Source: Flavobacteriaceae bacterium
GTDB lineage: Bacteria; Bacteroidota; Bacteroidia; Flavobacteriales; Flavobacteriaceae
Direction: 5' to 3'
DNA: 64,000 bases
Assembly: GCA_029265595.1 (NCBI GenBank)
Contig: JAJUIC010000001.1
Coordinates: 1 to 64,000 of the forward strand
Each line of letters opens with the position of its first letter. The stretch's first letter is position 1. The position numbers were made by a program, and so were the translations under genes. Below the pieces are notes generated by a model, which was not told where the DNA came from, did not search any database, and saw only the letters and a list, made by a program, of their open reading frames with translations. Below, one piece after another: positions 1 to 10,505 of the stretch.

Positions 1-297
1 GGTCAGGTGCTCATTGGGTGTCACCTTGACGTAAATGGTTCTGGGCGTAAAAGCTCCGAAATCCTCAAGTTCTATAGAAAAGGGATGCTGATCCTTTAGA
101 AACGCGGCGACCTGTGTCACCAATGGCCCTTCCAGTTGCTCCTTAATCCAGGTTGGTCGAACCAGGGTTACATGGCCCGGAAGCCGCAGGGCTTTTTCCG
201 ACTGGAACCGATCTTTGATCTCGCGTTTTAACCGAAGTATTTCATTTTCAAGCCGCTGGGGCACATGAATGGAGAGGAAGTATAACTTTTTGTTCAT
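1..297 (-). CDS. 2H phosphoesterase / 2'-5' RNA ligase family protein (C-terminus cut by window edge)
   Basis: Hand translation of the minus strand from ATG at 297: MNKKLYFLSIHVPQRLENEILRLKREIKDRFQSEKALRLPGHVTLVRPTW...; HVTL matches the H-x-T-x 2H motif. Confidence 0.75.
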   Translation of the reverse strand, partial: MNKKLYFLSIHVPQRLENEILRLKREIKDRFQSEKALRLPGHVTLVRPTWIKEQLEGPLVTQVAAFLKDQHPFSIELEDFGAFTPRTIYVKVTPNEHLT

Positions 298-463
298 GTC
301 GGAGTATCATAGTTATCTTAGGCCACGGCCTTTTGAATTAAATTGGAATTTACTGTTTTTAAAGGGGATTTTCGCAGAGAAAAACGTCAGTTTTAGCTGT
401 CAGATTATGAGTTAAAGAAAAAATTGTTACTTTCAGGTCTTCAAAATACTTAAAACTACATCC

Positions 464-1756
464 ATGAAAATTTTTAAAGGGCTGCTATTGAGTCTGATAG
501 CGACCACAGCCATGACGGCTCAGCAGGCTGAAGATAAAGGCCTGATTCAGAAGGCCAGAGATATTCACAATCGCGTCATCACCATCGATACCCATGTGGA
601 TTTCAATGTAGCTAATTTCACACAGGAAACCAACTATACCCAGGATCTGCCCAATCAGGTTACTCTTCCGAAAATGGATCAGGGAGGACTCGATGTCGCC
701 TGGCTCATTGTTTATACTGGACAGGATGAGCTCAATGAGGAAGGATACGCCGCGGCTTATGACAATGCCATGGCAAAATTCAATGCCATTGATCGTCTGG
801 TCAACCAGTATGCTCCGGATCAGATCGGACTGGCAACGACTTCAGATGAGGTGCGCCGATTGGTTGGACAGGGAAAAAAAGTGGCGATGATTGGGGTGGA
901 GAATGGCTATCCGATCGGGAAGGATCTACCCAATGTGGAGAAGTTCTATAATTTGGGTGCCCGCTATATGTCACTGGCCCATCAGGGACATAGTCAATTA
1001 TCAGACTCCAATACCGGAGAATCAGACGGGGTATGGCTACACAATGGCCTCAGCGAGCTGGGAGTTGAGGTCATCAAAGAAATGAACCGCCTGGGGATGA
1101 TGATAGATGTTTCACACCCTTCAAAGGAAAGCATTCGTCAGATGGCGGAAATTTCCCAGGCACCTCTGATCGCCTCCCACTCCTCTGCCCGTGCCCTTTG
1201 CGATCACAGCCGAAATCTGGATGATGAGCAACTGGAACTAATCAAGCAGTCGGGAGGTGTGGTGCAGACCGTGGCTTTTGCTTCTTATGTCGATACCGAG
1301 AAGCACCAGGCCTATAACGCGCAAGCCCAAAAGATTTACGCACAGGTCGCAGAGGAAATGGATTTTGAAATACTGCGTTGGGGACAAATCAGCCAGCTAT
1401 CCAATAAAGACCAGGAAGCTTATTTTAATCGTTATGCCCAAATGCAGGAAAATGCTGCACCTCAGATTGAAGCCCTGAAAAAGGAAGTACCACCGGTAGA
1501 TGTATCAGATTTTGTAGATCATATTGACTATATGGTTGAAAAGATTGGGATTGAGCACGTGGGAATCAGCTCTGATTTCGATGGTGGTGGTGGAATTGAA
1601 GGGTGGCAGGATGCCAGCGAAACCTTCAGTGTAACCCTTGAATTGGTCAAAAGAGGATATTCTGAGAAGGAAATCGAGATGCTTTGGGGAGAAAACCTGC
1701 TTCGTGTGATGGATGAGGTGGAGGCCGTTGCACAGCGAATCCAGAACCAGAACTAA
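464..1756 (+). CDS. Membrane dipeptidase (peptidase M19 family), exported
   Basis: 430 aa ORF; N-terminal signal-like segment; IDTHVDF, DVSHPS, IASHSSARAL and GISSDFDGGGG motifs typical of renal-type dipeptidases. Confidence 0.92.
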   Translation: MKIFKGLLLSLIATTAMTAQQAEDKGLIQKARDIHNRVITIDTHVDFNVANFTQETNYTQDLPNQVTLPKMDQGGLDVAWLIVYTGQDELNEEGYAAAYDNAMAKFNAIDRLVNQYAPDQIGLATTSDEVRRLVGQGKKVAMIGVENGYPIGKDLPNVEKFYNLGARYMSLAHQGHSQLSDSNTGESDGVWLHNGLSELGVEVIKEMNRLGMMIDVSHPSKESIRQMAEISQAPLIASHSSARALCDHSRNLDDEQLELIKQSGGVVQTVAFASYVDTEKHQAYNAQAQKIYAQVAEEMDFEILRWGQISQLSNKDQEAYFNRYAQMQENAAPQIEALKKEVPPVDVSDFVDHIDYMVEKIGIEHVGISSDFDGGGGIEGWQDASETFSVTLELVKRGYSEKEIEMLWGENLLRVMDEVEAVAQRIQNQN

Positions 1757-1810
1757 GAGTCCTGAGAAAATTTGGGCCCGCGTCTAAAGGCCGTGGGCCC
1801 TTCAACAGTC

Positions 1811-1840
1811 ATAACCGGAGCCTGTCTCCGGTTATTTTTT
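1811..1840 (+). terminator. Rho-independent terminator downstream of dipeptidase
   Basis: TAACCGGAG-CCTGT-CTCCGGTTA stem followed by T run. Confidence 0.8.
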
Positions 1841-2009
1841 GCCGCGAGTCAAAAAAGTAAAGCTGGTTCAGTTTTTGAATGAGCAGCCAGCAAGTAAGGA
1901 AAAGGAAGCAACACCCCAGACACGGGAACGATCCTTTTTCCTAAATATTGTTTAAACAAGGAATGGTTCTTCGGAAGTATTCTTTTCTTTGACCAGAGTT
2001 TACATTAAT

Positions 2010-4316
2010 ATGCAAAACATCCTGAAATCTGCCCGTCTCTGGAGGATTGTACTCTTTTCTTTCCTGGGATTACTACTACTGGGGTTTCTGTTTTATCTGA
2101 GCGTCTATATGGGTTTTTGGGGTACCTTGCCCAAAGAAGGGGAACTACAGGAATTAAAACAAAGTGAAGCTACCGAAATCTACTCCGCAGACAGTACGCT
2201 GATAGGAAAATATTACATATTTGACCGGCAATCGGTCCTTTATGAAGAGCTTCCCCAGCATCTGATCGATGCTCTAGTAGCTACGGAAGATGTCCGCTTT
2301 TATAAGCACTCAGGAATTGACAATCGAAGTCTTTTGCGCGTACTCTTTAAGACGATTCTACTGCAGGACGACTCCTCGGGCGGAGGAAGTACCATTACGC
2401 TTCAGCTGGCTAAAAACCTGTTTGGAAGAAAGCACTACGGCCTGCTGAGCATGCCGGTCAATAAAGTCCGGGAAGCCATTGTGGCGCGAAGGCTGGAGCG
2501 CTTATATACCAAAGATGAGATTCTGACCCTCTATCTCAATACGGTACCTTTCAGTGACAATACTTACGGCATTGAAAGCGCCTCCAGGAAATTTTTCAGT
2601 ACCACCACCAAAGACCTGACCCTGGAACAGGCTGCCACGCTGGTAGGAAGTCTTAAAGCCACTCATTATTACAACCCCCGGCTGTTTCCTGACCGTGCCA
2701 TTCAGCGCAGAAATGTGGTGCTTTCCCAGATGAATAAATATGGCTTTCTGGATCCGGAAGACTATGAAGAGGCGCGGGAAACAGCACTGGAACTGGATTA
2801 TCAGTATTTCAATTACCACGAAGGCGTTGCTCCTTATTTGCGGGAACAGCTGCGAAAGGAAGCCCGAGGAATTTTAGACAGCATTCAAAAGCCAGATGGA
2901 GAGCCCTATAACCTTTACAGTGATGGGCTGCAGATTTATACCACCCTGGATTACAAAATGCAGGTGCTGGCGGAAGAAGCCATGGCAGAGCACATGAGCC
3001 GTCTTCAGGAGCTATTTGAACGTGCCCATGGATCCCGTGCGCCCTGGAAAAGCCAAAACCTGGTGCAGGAGGTGGTGCGCAGCTCCAAGCCGTATCAAAA
3101 ATTGGAACAATCCGGGTTTTCTCATCAAGAGATCATGGACTCGTTGAGCCGAAAAAAGGACATGGAGCTTTTTGATTGGAACGGCCAGCAGATGCACTCG
3201 GCCAGTATTATTGATAGTCTGCAGCACTATATGAAGTTTCTCAATGTGGGGATGATTAATGTGGAACCGCAAACCGGAGCAGTCAAATCCTGGGTAGGAG
3301 GAATAAACTTTGAAAACTTCAAATATGATCATGTCAGCCAGAGTACCCGTCAGGTTGGCTCCACTTTTAAACCCGTGGTGTATGCGGCAGCCCTGGAACA
3401 AGGTATCGACCCGTGTACCTATTATCCGGTACGGGAAGTCACCTATGCCGAGGACTGGACGCCCTCGAACAGTACCCGGGAAGAAGACCCGGATATGAAC
3501 TACTCCCTGGAAGCCGCCCTGAGCCGATCCATCAACACCATTGCCGTGAAAGTCCTGATGGATGCGGGTCTGTCGAATGTCATTTCACAGGCCCGAAAAA
3601 TGGGCATCAGCACTCCCATACCCCAGGTGCCCTCCATTGCGCTGGGAACGGTGGAAATGAGTGTAAAAGATCTGGCCTCGGCCTATACCAGCTTTGCCAA
3701 CAGAGGCCACGCCAGCAAAGCTTATTTTATTGATAAAATTGTAGATGAGCAGGGCAACATTCTGTATCAGGGTCAGCCTATGCAAACCCCACGACCGGCC
3801 TTTTCCCAAACCACCCGGCAACTGATGATCGAAATGATGAAAACCACGGTGAACGAAGGAACTGCAGCCCGCCTGAGACATACCTATGGTCTTAGAAACG
3901 ATATTGCAGGGAAAACGGGCACTACCCAGAATAACAAAGACGGGTGGTTTGTAGGTATCACGCCCAATCTTGTGTCGGTGGTGTGGGTGGGAGTTGATGA
4001 TCATCGAATTGGTTTTCCCTCGACTGCCCTGGGACAGGGAGCGAATTCGGCCTTGCCTTTATTCGGACTGCTGATGCAGAAAATGAACAAGGACGATCAT
4101 TTTAACGCCATTACACAAGCCCGCTTTGCCCCTCCTTCAGCTACCGTGGAAATGCTTCTGGACTGCGAGCCTTCCAGGCGCGATAACTTCTTTGAAAGAC
4201 TCTTTGGAAGGTCCTCGGATGACTCATACCGGCAGTCTCCGGAGCGGGAAGAAGAAACTTCCAGGGAGCGAAAAGGATTCTTCCAGAAAATAAAAGATAT
4301 TTTCAAAAAGAACTAG
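2010..4316 (+). CDS. Class A penicillin-binding protein (transglycosylase/transpeptidase, PBP1A-like)
   Basis: GT51 motifs (ATEDVRFYKHSGID, GGSTITLQLAKN) and transpeptidase STRQVGSTFKP, SRSIN, KTGTT; ORF track opens at TTG 1989, ATG at 2010 is the likelier start. Confidence 0.92.
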   Translation: MQNILKSARLWRIVLFSFLGLLLLGFLFYLSVYMGFWGTLPKEGELQELKQSEATEIYSADSTLIGKYYIFDRQSVLYEELPQHLIDALVATEDVRFYKHSGIDNRSLLRVLFKTILLQDDSSGGGSTITLQLAKNLFGRKHYGLLSMPVNKVREAIVARRLERLYTKDEILTLYLNTVPFSDNTYGIESASRKFFSTTTKDLTLEQAATLVGSLKATHYYNPRLFPDRAIQRRNVVLSQMNKYGFLDPEDYEEARETALELDYQYFNYHEGVAPYLREQLRKEARGILDSIQKPDGEPYNLYSDGLQIYTTLDYKMQVLAEEAMAEHMSRLQELFERAHGSRAPWKSQNLVQEVVRSSKPYQKLEQSGFSHQEIMDSLSRKKDMELFDWNGQQMHSASIIDSLQHYMKFLNVGMINVEPQTGAVKSWVGGINFENFKYDHVSQSTRQVGSTFKPVVYAAALEQGIDPCTYYPVREVTYAEDWTPSNSTREEDPDMNYSLEAALSRSINTIAVKVLMDAGLSNVISQARKMGISTPIPQVPSIALGTVEMSVKDLASAYTSFANRGHASKAYFIDKIVDEQGNILYQGQPMQTPRPAFSQTTRQLMIEMMKTTVNEGTAARLRHTYGLRNDIAGKTGTTQNNKDGWFVGITPNLVSVVWVGVDDHRIGFPSTALGQGANSALPLFGLLMQKMNKDDHFNAITQARFAPPSATVEMLLDCEPSRRDNFFERLFGRSSDDSYRQSPEREEETSRERKGFFQKIKDIFKKN

Positions 4317-4348
4317 TGGGATTGTAGTAACGGATTCTTCTTTTATAA

Positions 4349-4380
4349 AATCAGCCCCTGTTTTTAGGCAGGGGCTGATT
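4349..4380. terminator. Bidirectional terminator between convergent PBP and catalase genes
   Basis: AATCAGCCCCTG-TTTTTAGG-CAGGGGCTGATT perfect hairpin between convergent genes. Confidence 0.8.
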
Positions 4381-4384
4381 CGAA

Positions 4385-6589
4385 CTAGGCCGGAATTTCA
4401 TCTACTCCGGTGCGGTACCAGAAGCGGTGCTGCGCAATGGCAGTGGTGAATTTCAGTGCCAAATCAGAATGGCCCTTTTCCTGTACAATGACCCCGTCTT
4501 CCTCCAATTCTGTGGTGGACCGATTCCCAAAGTGGAGCATTCCCAGAAGTTCCCGGGCTTCTCCCTCCATGGCAATAGGCTTGTAGTGTTTATAGGCTTC
4601 ATTGAGAAATACCAGGGCTTTCCCCTGCCCTTTCAGCTGTTGGATGCTCCTTTTTCCCGCCGGGACAAATAGAGCGTCATACAGGACGGATCCCGCCGTG
4701 GACAAACTTTTGTCTGCTTTGAGATGTTTTCCCGAAGCTGTTTCAAACTCCCCTAAATGGGTTCCAATAATTTCAACCACGGCGCCTTCCGCCAGTAAAG
4801 CCGCGCGCATCTTTAGCAGGGATTCCTCATCGACTCCTTCTCCGATCAGGAAACCAATCTTACGGGTTTTTACCGTTTTTTTAAGGGACCGCTCCATACT
4901 CAAAGCCGGATCTATTTTGACCTTTTGTTTCTTTTTTAAGGGTTCATAATCTGATGGATTGGCATCCGCCGGCACCCCTCTCTGAACTGGCTTCTGTGGA
5001 CCGGCAGGAGTTTTAAATCCGAGATTTTTGGAAATCCCCTCTGCCAGACCCTTATCCACCTGGGTCAGCTGTCCCACCATGCGTTTGCGAATGTCTTCGT
5101 TTTCCACTTTTCCCAGTTCGAAACTGAAGGCATCAATGATCTGTTGCTTTTCGGCCTTGGTCTGGCTGTTGTAAAACAGCGTGGCCTGACTGAAGTAATC
5201 TGTAAAGCTCTTGCTGCGTGCCCGTACTTTATGAGCATCAATTTTCTCGGTGTGGCTGGTAAATCCGCCATCCTTTTCCTTGGCCTGAGCAGGATATCCA
5301 TCGGCCAGTGTATTGGGATCGTAAGCGGTCCTTCCCCTGTTGATCTGCTGTCTCATATGCCCTTCGCGCTGGTTGTTGTGCTGCGGAGCAATTGGCCTGT
5401 TGATAGGGATTTCGTGGAAGTTCGGTCCTCCCAGTCGCTTGAGCTGGGTATCGATATAGGAAAACAGCCGTCCCTGCAGCAGGGGATCATTGGTAAAGTC
5501 GATACCCGGTACAATATGACCCGGATGGAAGGCCACCTGCTCGGTCTCGGCAAAGAAATTATCGGGGTTGCGATTCAAGGTCATCTTTCCAATAATCTTC
5601 ACAGGCACCTCCTCCTCAGGAATGATTTTGGTGGGGTCCAGCAGATCAAAATTAAATTTATGTTCATCCTTTTCGGCTACCATCTGTACCCCCAGTTCGA
5701 ACTCCGGATACTGTCCTTTTTCGATGGCCTCCCATAGGTCCCTTCTGTGGAAATCAGGATCCATTCCCGAAATCTTCTGCGCCTCATCCCACACCACTCC
5801 GTGGACTCCCAAAACGGGTTTCCAGTGAAGTTTCACCAGGGTTACTTTTCCTTTGTCGTTGATCCATTTAAAGGTATGCACCCCGAAACCTTCCATCATG
5901 CGGTAGCTTCTGGGGATTCCTCTGCCAGACATGATCCACATCAGTACATGGGTGGATTCCGGCATTAAAGAGGCAAAATCCCAGAACGTATCATGGGCTG
6001 CTGTGGCCTGTGGCATTTCATGGTGGGGTTCTGGTTTAATGGAATGGACCAGATCCGGAAACTTCATGGCGTCCTGAATAAAGAATACAGGCATGTTGTT
6101 GGCCACCAGGTCGTAATTGCCCTGGTCGGTATAGAATTTTGTGGCGAAACCACGCACGTCCCGGGCAAGGTCCGAGGACCCGCGGAAGCCAACCACCGTG
6201 GAAAACCGAACAAAAACCGGCGTTTTCTTTCCTGCTTTACTCAGAAAATCAGCTTTAGTATACTTTGCCATGGATTCATAGGCTTCGAAAACACCGTGTG
6301 CTCCTGACCCTCTGGGATGCACCACCCGCTCCGGAATTCTTTCATGGTCAAAGTGGGTCATCTTTTCCTGAAAGATGATATCCTCCAATAAAGAAGGGCC
6401 TCTGTCACCCACGCTGAGGGTGTGTTGATTATCATTTATGGGTACTCCCTGATTGGTGGTCAGTTTATGGCCCCTTCCATCTTCAGTGTGCTGACTCAGT
6501 TGATCTAATTTCTCATTTTTCTCGTTTTTCTTCTTCATAGCTTCCTTTTTTGTCTTCTGCTGCTGCTGAGCTGAAGATTTATTCAACAT
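4385..6589 (-). CDS. katE: Large-subunit catalase (HPII/KatE type, C-terminal glutamine-amidotransferase-like domain)
   Basis: 734 aa; PERVVHPRGSGAHGVFE, VRFSTV, FFIQDAMKFPD, and C-terminal domain KIGFLIGEGVDEESL. Confidence 0.93.
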   Translation of the reverse strand: MLNKSSAQQQQKTKKEAMKKKNEKNEKLDQLSQHTEDGRGHKLTTNQGVPINDNQHTLSVGDRGPSLLEDIIFQEKMTHFDHERIPERVVHPRGSGAHGVFEAYESMAKYTKADFLSKAGKKTPVFVRFSTVVGFRGSSDLARDVRGFATKFYTDQGNYDLVANNMPVFFIQDAMKFPDLVHSIKPEPHHEMPQATAAHDTFWDFASLMPESTHVLMWIMSGRGIPRSYRMMEGFGVHTFKWINDKGKVTLVKLHWKPVLGVHGVVWDEAQKISGMDPDFHRRDLWEAIEKGQYPEFELGVQMVAEKDEHKFNFDLLDPTKIIPEEEVPVKIIGKMTLNRNPDNFFAETEQVAFHPGHIVPGIDFTNDPLLQGRLFSYIDTQLKRLGGPNFHEIPINRPIAPQHNNQREGHMRQQINRGRTAYDPNTLADGYPAQAKEKDGGFTSHTEKIDAHKVRARSKSFTDYFSQATLFYNSQTKAEKQQIIDAFSFELGKVENEDIRKRMVGQLTQVDKGLAEGISKNLGFKTPAGPQKPVQRGVPADANPSDYEPLKKKQKVKIDPALSMERSLKKTVKTRKIGFLIGEGVDEESLLKMRAALLAEGAVVEIIGTHLGEFETASGKHLKADKSLSTAGSVLYDALFVPAGKRSIQQLKGQGKALVFLNEAYKHYKPIAMEGEARELLGMLHFGNRSTTELEEDGVIVQEKGHSDLALKFTTAIAQHRFWYRTGVDEIPA

Positions 6590-6713
6590 TCCGTATAAAT
6601 ATCAGGAAAAACGCTGAGAGGCCTTCGTAAGAGCTTGTTAAATGTCAGGCTAACAAAAAAGGGAAACCCGAAGATTTCCCTTAAACAGATATAGCGTATA
6701 TGCCCGTTTTAAC

Positions 6714-8255
6714 TTACCACTTATCAGCCTGATTGATTTTCATGCGCAATTGGCGCTTATAATCTTCTTTGAGCCAATCCCGGTAGTTCTTGGTGCTGTT
6801 ACTGATGCAGTGTGCGTACCGCTTTATCCGGTCGGCAATATCATCTTCCAGATCCTTTATCAAAAGACGCGCATCAAATACGTCCTCGGAATTTTCCACG
6901 CACATTCTGGTATGCTGCTCCATAGACCATTCCAGAACTTTTTTGGATCGCAGGCCTTTGGCAATGGTCTTGTCATAGGCGGCTTCTATGTCAAAGCTCA
7001 CTTCGGGAGTCTTGGCGAACTTCGCCCGGACTTCTTTGGGCATTTCGTACTTGAAATTCTGTTCAATCTCCTCATCACTGATCAGGTTTTCCAGGTAGTA
7101 ATCGGGCGATCTGAAGATTTGTTTCCAGTCTACCGGCGCGCTCCACAGCCCGAAGCGTGCCGCGTTATTCCCTAAATCCAGAACCGTGAACTCTTTCTTC
7201 CCCGGAAGTACCCGGGAGCCACGGCCAATCATCTGAAAATACAGGGTAAGGGATTTAGTGGCTCTGTTCAGGATAATGGTTTCCACGGTGGGCTCATCAA
7301 AGCCGGTTGTCAGGATACTGACTGAAGTCAGAATGGCATCAGGCTTGTTCTTGAACCACCTGAGGATGTCCTTTCGGTCCTGTTTGCTGGTGGTGTTATC
7401 CAGGTGGCGAATATCCAGACCGGCATTTCGGAAGGTTTCGTATACTTCTTTAGAGGTGTTAATCCCGTTATTGAAAATCAGGGTCTTCTTTCCCTGAGAC
7501 TTTTCCATATACGCGTCCAGGAGTTTTTCCTGCATCGAATAATTGGAATACAGTTCCTCTGAGGATTTCACGGTATAATCTCCGTTCATTCCCACTTTTA
7601 AGGAAGACAAGCCCACATCATAACTATAAGTATTGGCTTTGGCCAGAAACCCTTTTTCGATGAGCTTCCCAATGGAATCTCCTACAATCAGTTCCCGGTA
7701 GTTGTCCTTCATGGGCAGTTTGATGTTCGAACTCAGGGGCGTGGCGGTGACCCCCAGAATAAAACATTGTTCGAAGAACTTAAAGAGCTTTCTGAAAGAG
7801 TTGTAATGGGCTTCATCAATGATGACCATTCCAAGATTGTCCAGTTCCACCTTCTCATCATTGAGCCGATTGTTCAGGGTCTCCACCATGGCCACAAAAC
7901 ACATATACTGGTCCTGGTCCGGCAGTTCCTTGATCTTACTGTTGATGATTTTATTGCGTACTCCGAACCCTGACAACATCTTCGAGGTTTGTTTACACAA
8001 TTCAATCCGGTGGGTCAGGATCAGTACTTTCTTGTTGGTTCGTTGAATGAACTCCCGTACAATCTGGGAGAATATAACAGTTTTTCCACCACCCGTAGGC
8101 AGCTGATACAGGAGGTTGTAATGTTCAGGGTGCTCCTCAATTACCTTGAAAATTTTGGCTATATCCCGCTCCTGGTACTCATAGAGTTCCTTATCAATTG
8201 TCTTTTCTTCTATTCCAAAAGTTTCGTGCATCGGCCGATTTCTATACATGAGCAA
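6714..8255 (-). CDS. DEAD/DEAH-box helicase (SF2)
   Basis: LPTGGGKTVIFS (Walker A), VIIDEAH (Walker B), GVTATPL, FQMIGRGSR. Confidence 0.9.
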   Translation of the reverse strand: MLMYRNRPMHETFGIEEKTIDKELYEYQERDIAKIFKVIEEHPEHYNLLYQLPTGGGKTVIFSQIVREFIQRTNKKVLILTHRIELCKQTSKMLSGFGVRNKIINSKIKELPDQDQYMCFVAMVETLNNRLNDEKVELDNLGMVIIDEAHYNSFRKLFKFFEQCFILGVTATPLSSNIKLPMKDNYRELIVGDSIGKLIEKGFLAKANTYSYDVGLSSLKVGMNGDYTVKSSEELYSNYSMQEKLLDAYMEKSQGKKTLIFNNGINTSKEVYETFRNAGLDIRHLDNTTSKQDRKDILRWFKNKPDAILTSVSILTTGFDEPTVETIILNRATKSLTLYFQMIGRGSRVLPGKKEFTVLDLGNNAARFGLWSAPVDWKQIFRSPDYYLENLISDEEIEQNFKYEMPKEVRAKFAKTPEVSFDIEAAYDKTIAKGLRSKKVLEWSMEQHTRMCVENSEDVFDARLLIKDLEDDIADRIKRYAHCISNSTKNYRDWLKEDYKRQLRMKINQADKW

Positions 8256-8481
8256 TTTTGCAAAAATAGGCGATTTCTAAGGTATAGCGAAATTCTTTTC
8301 CTTAAATCTGAAAATGTGCAGGAGAAACGGGAGCCTGAATTGCGGTTTTTTTTAGAAAATCACGAGGGAGGAATCTGTCCTGTGCAGGGCATGAAAAAGG
8401 TGCTCGGGTAGCATCCGCTACTTGGCATTACCAGAAGACCGATGACATGTTTTTTTTTTACCGGGGTGTTTCGAAGAGTTG

Positions 8482-9366
8482 CTAGTCGAACAAATCCGAA
8501 GACAGGTACCGATCTCCCCTGTCGCAAATGACGGTGACCACCACTCCCTGCTCAAGTCCCTGGCAAAGTTTTACGGCTGCCGCGGTGGCGCCTCCACTGC
8601 TCATGCCTGCAAAAATTCCTTCTTCCCTGGCCAGGCGGACGCTCATTCGACGGGCTTCGGTCTCACTGACTTCGATGATCTGATCCACCTTTTTGGGATT
8701 GAAAATACGGGGAAGGTATTCCTGTGGCCACTTGCGAATACCGGGAATACTGGAATTATCAGTGGGTTGCACCCCCACTATCTGCACCTGCTCATTCTTC
8801 TCCTTGAGATATGTGGATACGCCCATAATAGTTCCGGTAGTTCCCATGGAGGAAACAAAATGGGTGATGCTACCCTGGGTGTCCTCCCATAGTTCCGGTC
8901 CGGTAGTCTGGTAGTGCGCCTTCCAGTTGTCGTCATTGGAGAACTGATTGATCATATGGTATCCCTCATCTCTCATTTTAGCCTCGGCGTAATCGCGAGA
9001 GCCTTCAATCCCGATGGAGGCATCGGTAAGAATCACCTTCGCGCCATAGGCCCTCATGGTCTGGACGCGCTCTTTGGTGGAATTCTCCGGCATCACCAGT
9101 TCAATCTGCAGGCCCAGGTGTTTGGCAATCAGCGCAAGGGCAATTCCGGTATTTCCGCTGGTGGCTTCGATCAGTTTGGTTTGGGTGTTGATCTCTCCCC
9201 TGTCCAGTGCGCTTTTTATCATATTGTAAGCCGGACGGTCCTTTACGCTTCCTCCGGGGTTTTGCCCCTCCATCTTGAAATACAACTGGACCTTGGGATT
9301 GGTTATTAGGTTCTTTGCGCGAACTAAGGGCGTATTACCGATGAGACTCAGAATGTTTTTTTCCAT
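8482..9366 (-). CDS. cysM: Cysteine synthase (O-acetylserine sulfhydrylase, CysM-type)
   Basis: PLP enzyme motifs GGSVKDRPAYNMI, EATSGNTGIALA, SSMGTTGTIMG; next to serine acetyltransferase. Confidence 0.9.
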   Translation of the reverse strand: MEKNILSLIGNTPLVRAKNLITNPKVQLYFKMEGQNPGGSVKDRPAYNMIKSALDRGEINTQTKLIEATSGNTGIALALIAKHLGLQIELVMPENSTKERVQTMRAYGAKVILTDASIGIEGSRDYAEAKMRDEGYHMINQFSNDDNWKAHYQTTGPELWEDTQGSITHFVSSMGTTGTIMGVSTYLKEKNEQVQIVGVQPTDNSSIPGIRKWPQEYLPRIFNPKKVDQIIEVSETEARRMSVRLAREEGIFAGMSSGGATAAAVKLCQGLEQGVVVTVICDRGDRYLSSDLFD

Positions 9367-10151
9367 TACTGGTATTTTTTAATGTTGATGGTAGGTTGAT
9401 GGGTGACGATGGAGCTTTCCGGAACAGAGGCCGTGAGCCAGGCATTTCCGCCGATGACACTGTTTTTCCCTATAATGGTTTTTCCGCCCAGGATGGTGGC
9501 ATTGGCGTAAATAGTCACATTATCTTCAATGGTCGGATGCCTCTTGGTATTTCTCATGGCCCGCTCCACATAAAGGGCACCGAGAGTTACCCCCTGATAA
9601 ATCCGGACATGATCCTTAATAATGGCTGTTTCCCCGATCACGACTCCGGTGGCATGATCAATAAAAAAGGAATCCCCGATCTGAGCGCCGGGATTGATAT
9701 CGGTCCCTGTAATCCGGTGGGCGTGCTCTGTCATAAGGCGCGGAACCAGGGGCAGACCGAATTTATACAGCACATGACTCAGACGGTAAATGGCAATGGC
9801 AAAGAACCCGGGATAGGACAAATAGACCTCTTCCAGAGAATTGGCTGCAGGATCGTTGTTTAAGAAGGCACGCGCATCCCGGTTGAGTTTATTGAGGATA
9901 CCGGGCAACTCCTGTAGATAATCGCTCCACAGGTCTTTACAGGGTTTTTCAGGTTCCCAGCACACCAGGTCTGCCAGATGTTCAAACTCCGAACCCAGCC
10001 GGCTGAGGTTACTGCTCACGTCCGTATCGCTGTCAAATAAGGTATAGAATAATCCCCGGGTAAAGGCTTCTGTCCGCTCTTTGATTTGGTACCTCAGGCG
10101 CGGAAGTTCTTTTTGCTGCTCAATCTCCTGTATAATCTGTTTCAAATGCAT
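9366..10151 (-). CDS. cysE: Serine O-acetyltransferase
   Basis: Left-handed beta-helix acetyltransferase; GTDINPGAQIGDSFFIDHATGVVIGETAII; 1-nt overlap with cysM. Confidence 0.9.
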   Translation of the reverse strand: MHLKQIIQEIEQQKELPRLRYQIKERTEAFTRGLFYTLFDSDTDVSSNLSRLGSEFEHLADLVCWEPEKPCKDLWSDYLQELPGILNKLNRDARAFLNNDPAANSLEEVYLSYPGFFAIAIYRLSHVLYKFGLPLVPRLMTEHAHRITGTDINPGAQIGDSFFIDHATGVVIGETAIIKDHVRIYQGVTLGALYVERAMRNTKRHPTIEDNVTIYANATILGGKTIIGKNSVIGGNAWLTASVPESSIVTHQPTINIKKYQ

Positions 10152-10344
10152 GTGCTGCCGTGTTGGGTAAGCCTCAAAATTACGGATTTAATATCAGAAA
10201 GCCATCCAGCAAAAACGCTCGCAGTAGGTATAGCGGTTATTTTTATGGCTGTTTTTTAACAGCTAAAATGAAGTTAAAATATAATCTTGGAGGTGTTTTA
10301 GCCCTATTTTTATCAATAGAAAATCAATTTAAAATTCAATTATT

Positions 10345-10452
10345 ATGGCTGACAAAGGGAAGCAAAATTCTGGAAAAAAGCAGCAGACTAAAAAGGCTGA
10401 GACCAGAAAACCGGAGGCGAAGAAGCAAGATCAATCTAAGCCAAAGCAGTAA
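10345..10452 (+). CDS. Lys/Gln-rich 35-aa microprotein (hypothetical)
   Basis: ATG..TAA, hand translation MADKGKQNSGKKQQTKKAETRKPEAKKQDQSKPKQ; intergenic, below ORF-track length cutoff. Confidence 0.45.
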   Translation: MADKGKQNSGKKQQTKKAETRKPEAKKQDQSKPKQ

Positions 10453-10505
10453 CCACTGTTGACATCTGAAAACAATTCTACAGGCCACCTCCCAAGGGTG
10501 GCTTT

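Noticed and set aside
8400-8470. GTAGC-ATCC-GCTAC hairpin and T9+ tract as a possible regulatory RNA between cysM and helicase
   Set aside because: Short stem and the homopolymer is not positioned as a terminator tail; insufficient evidence
10160-10462. 100-aa plus ORF in the cysE/FUSC gap
   Set aside because: Composition poor; the 35-aa ORF in another frame (10345-10452) is a better candidate
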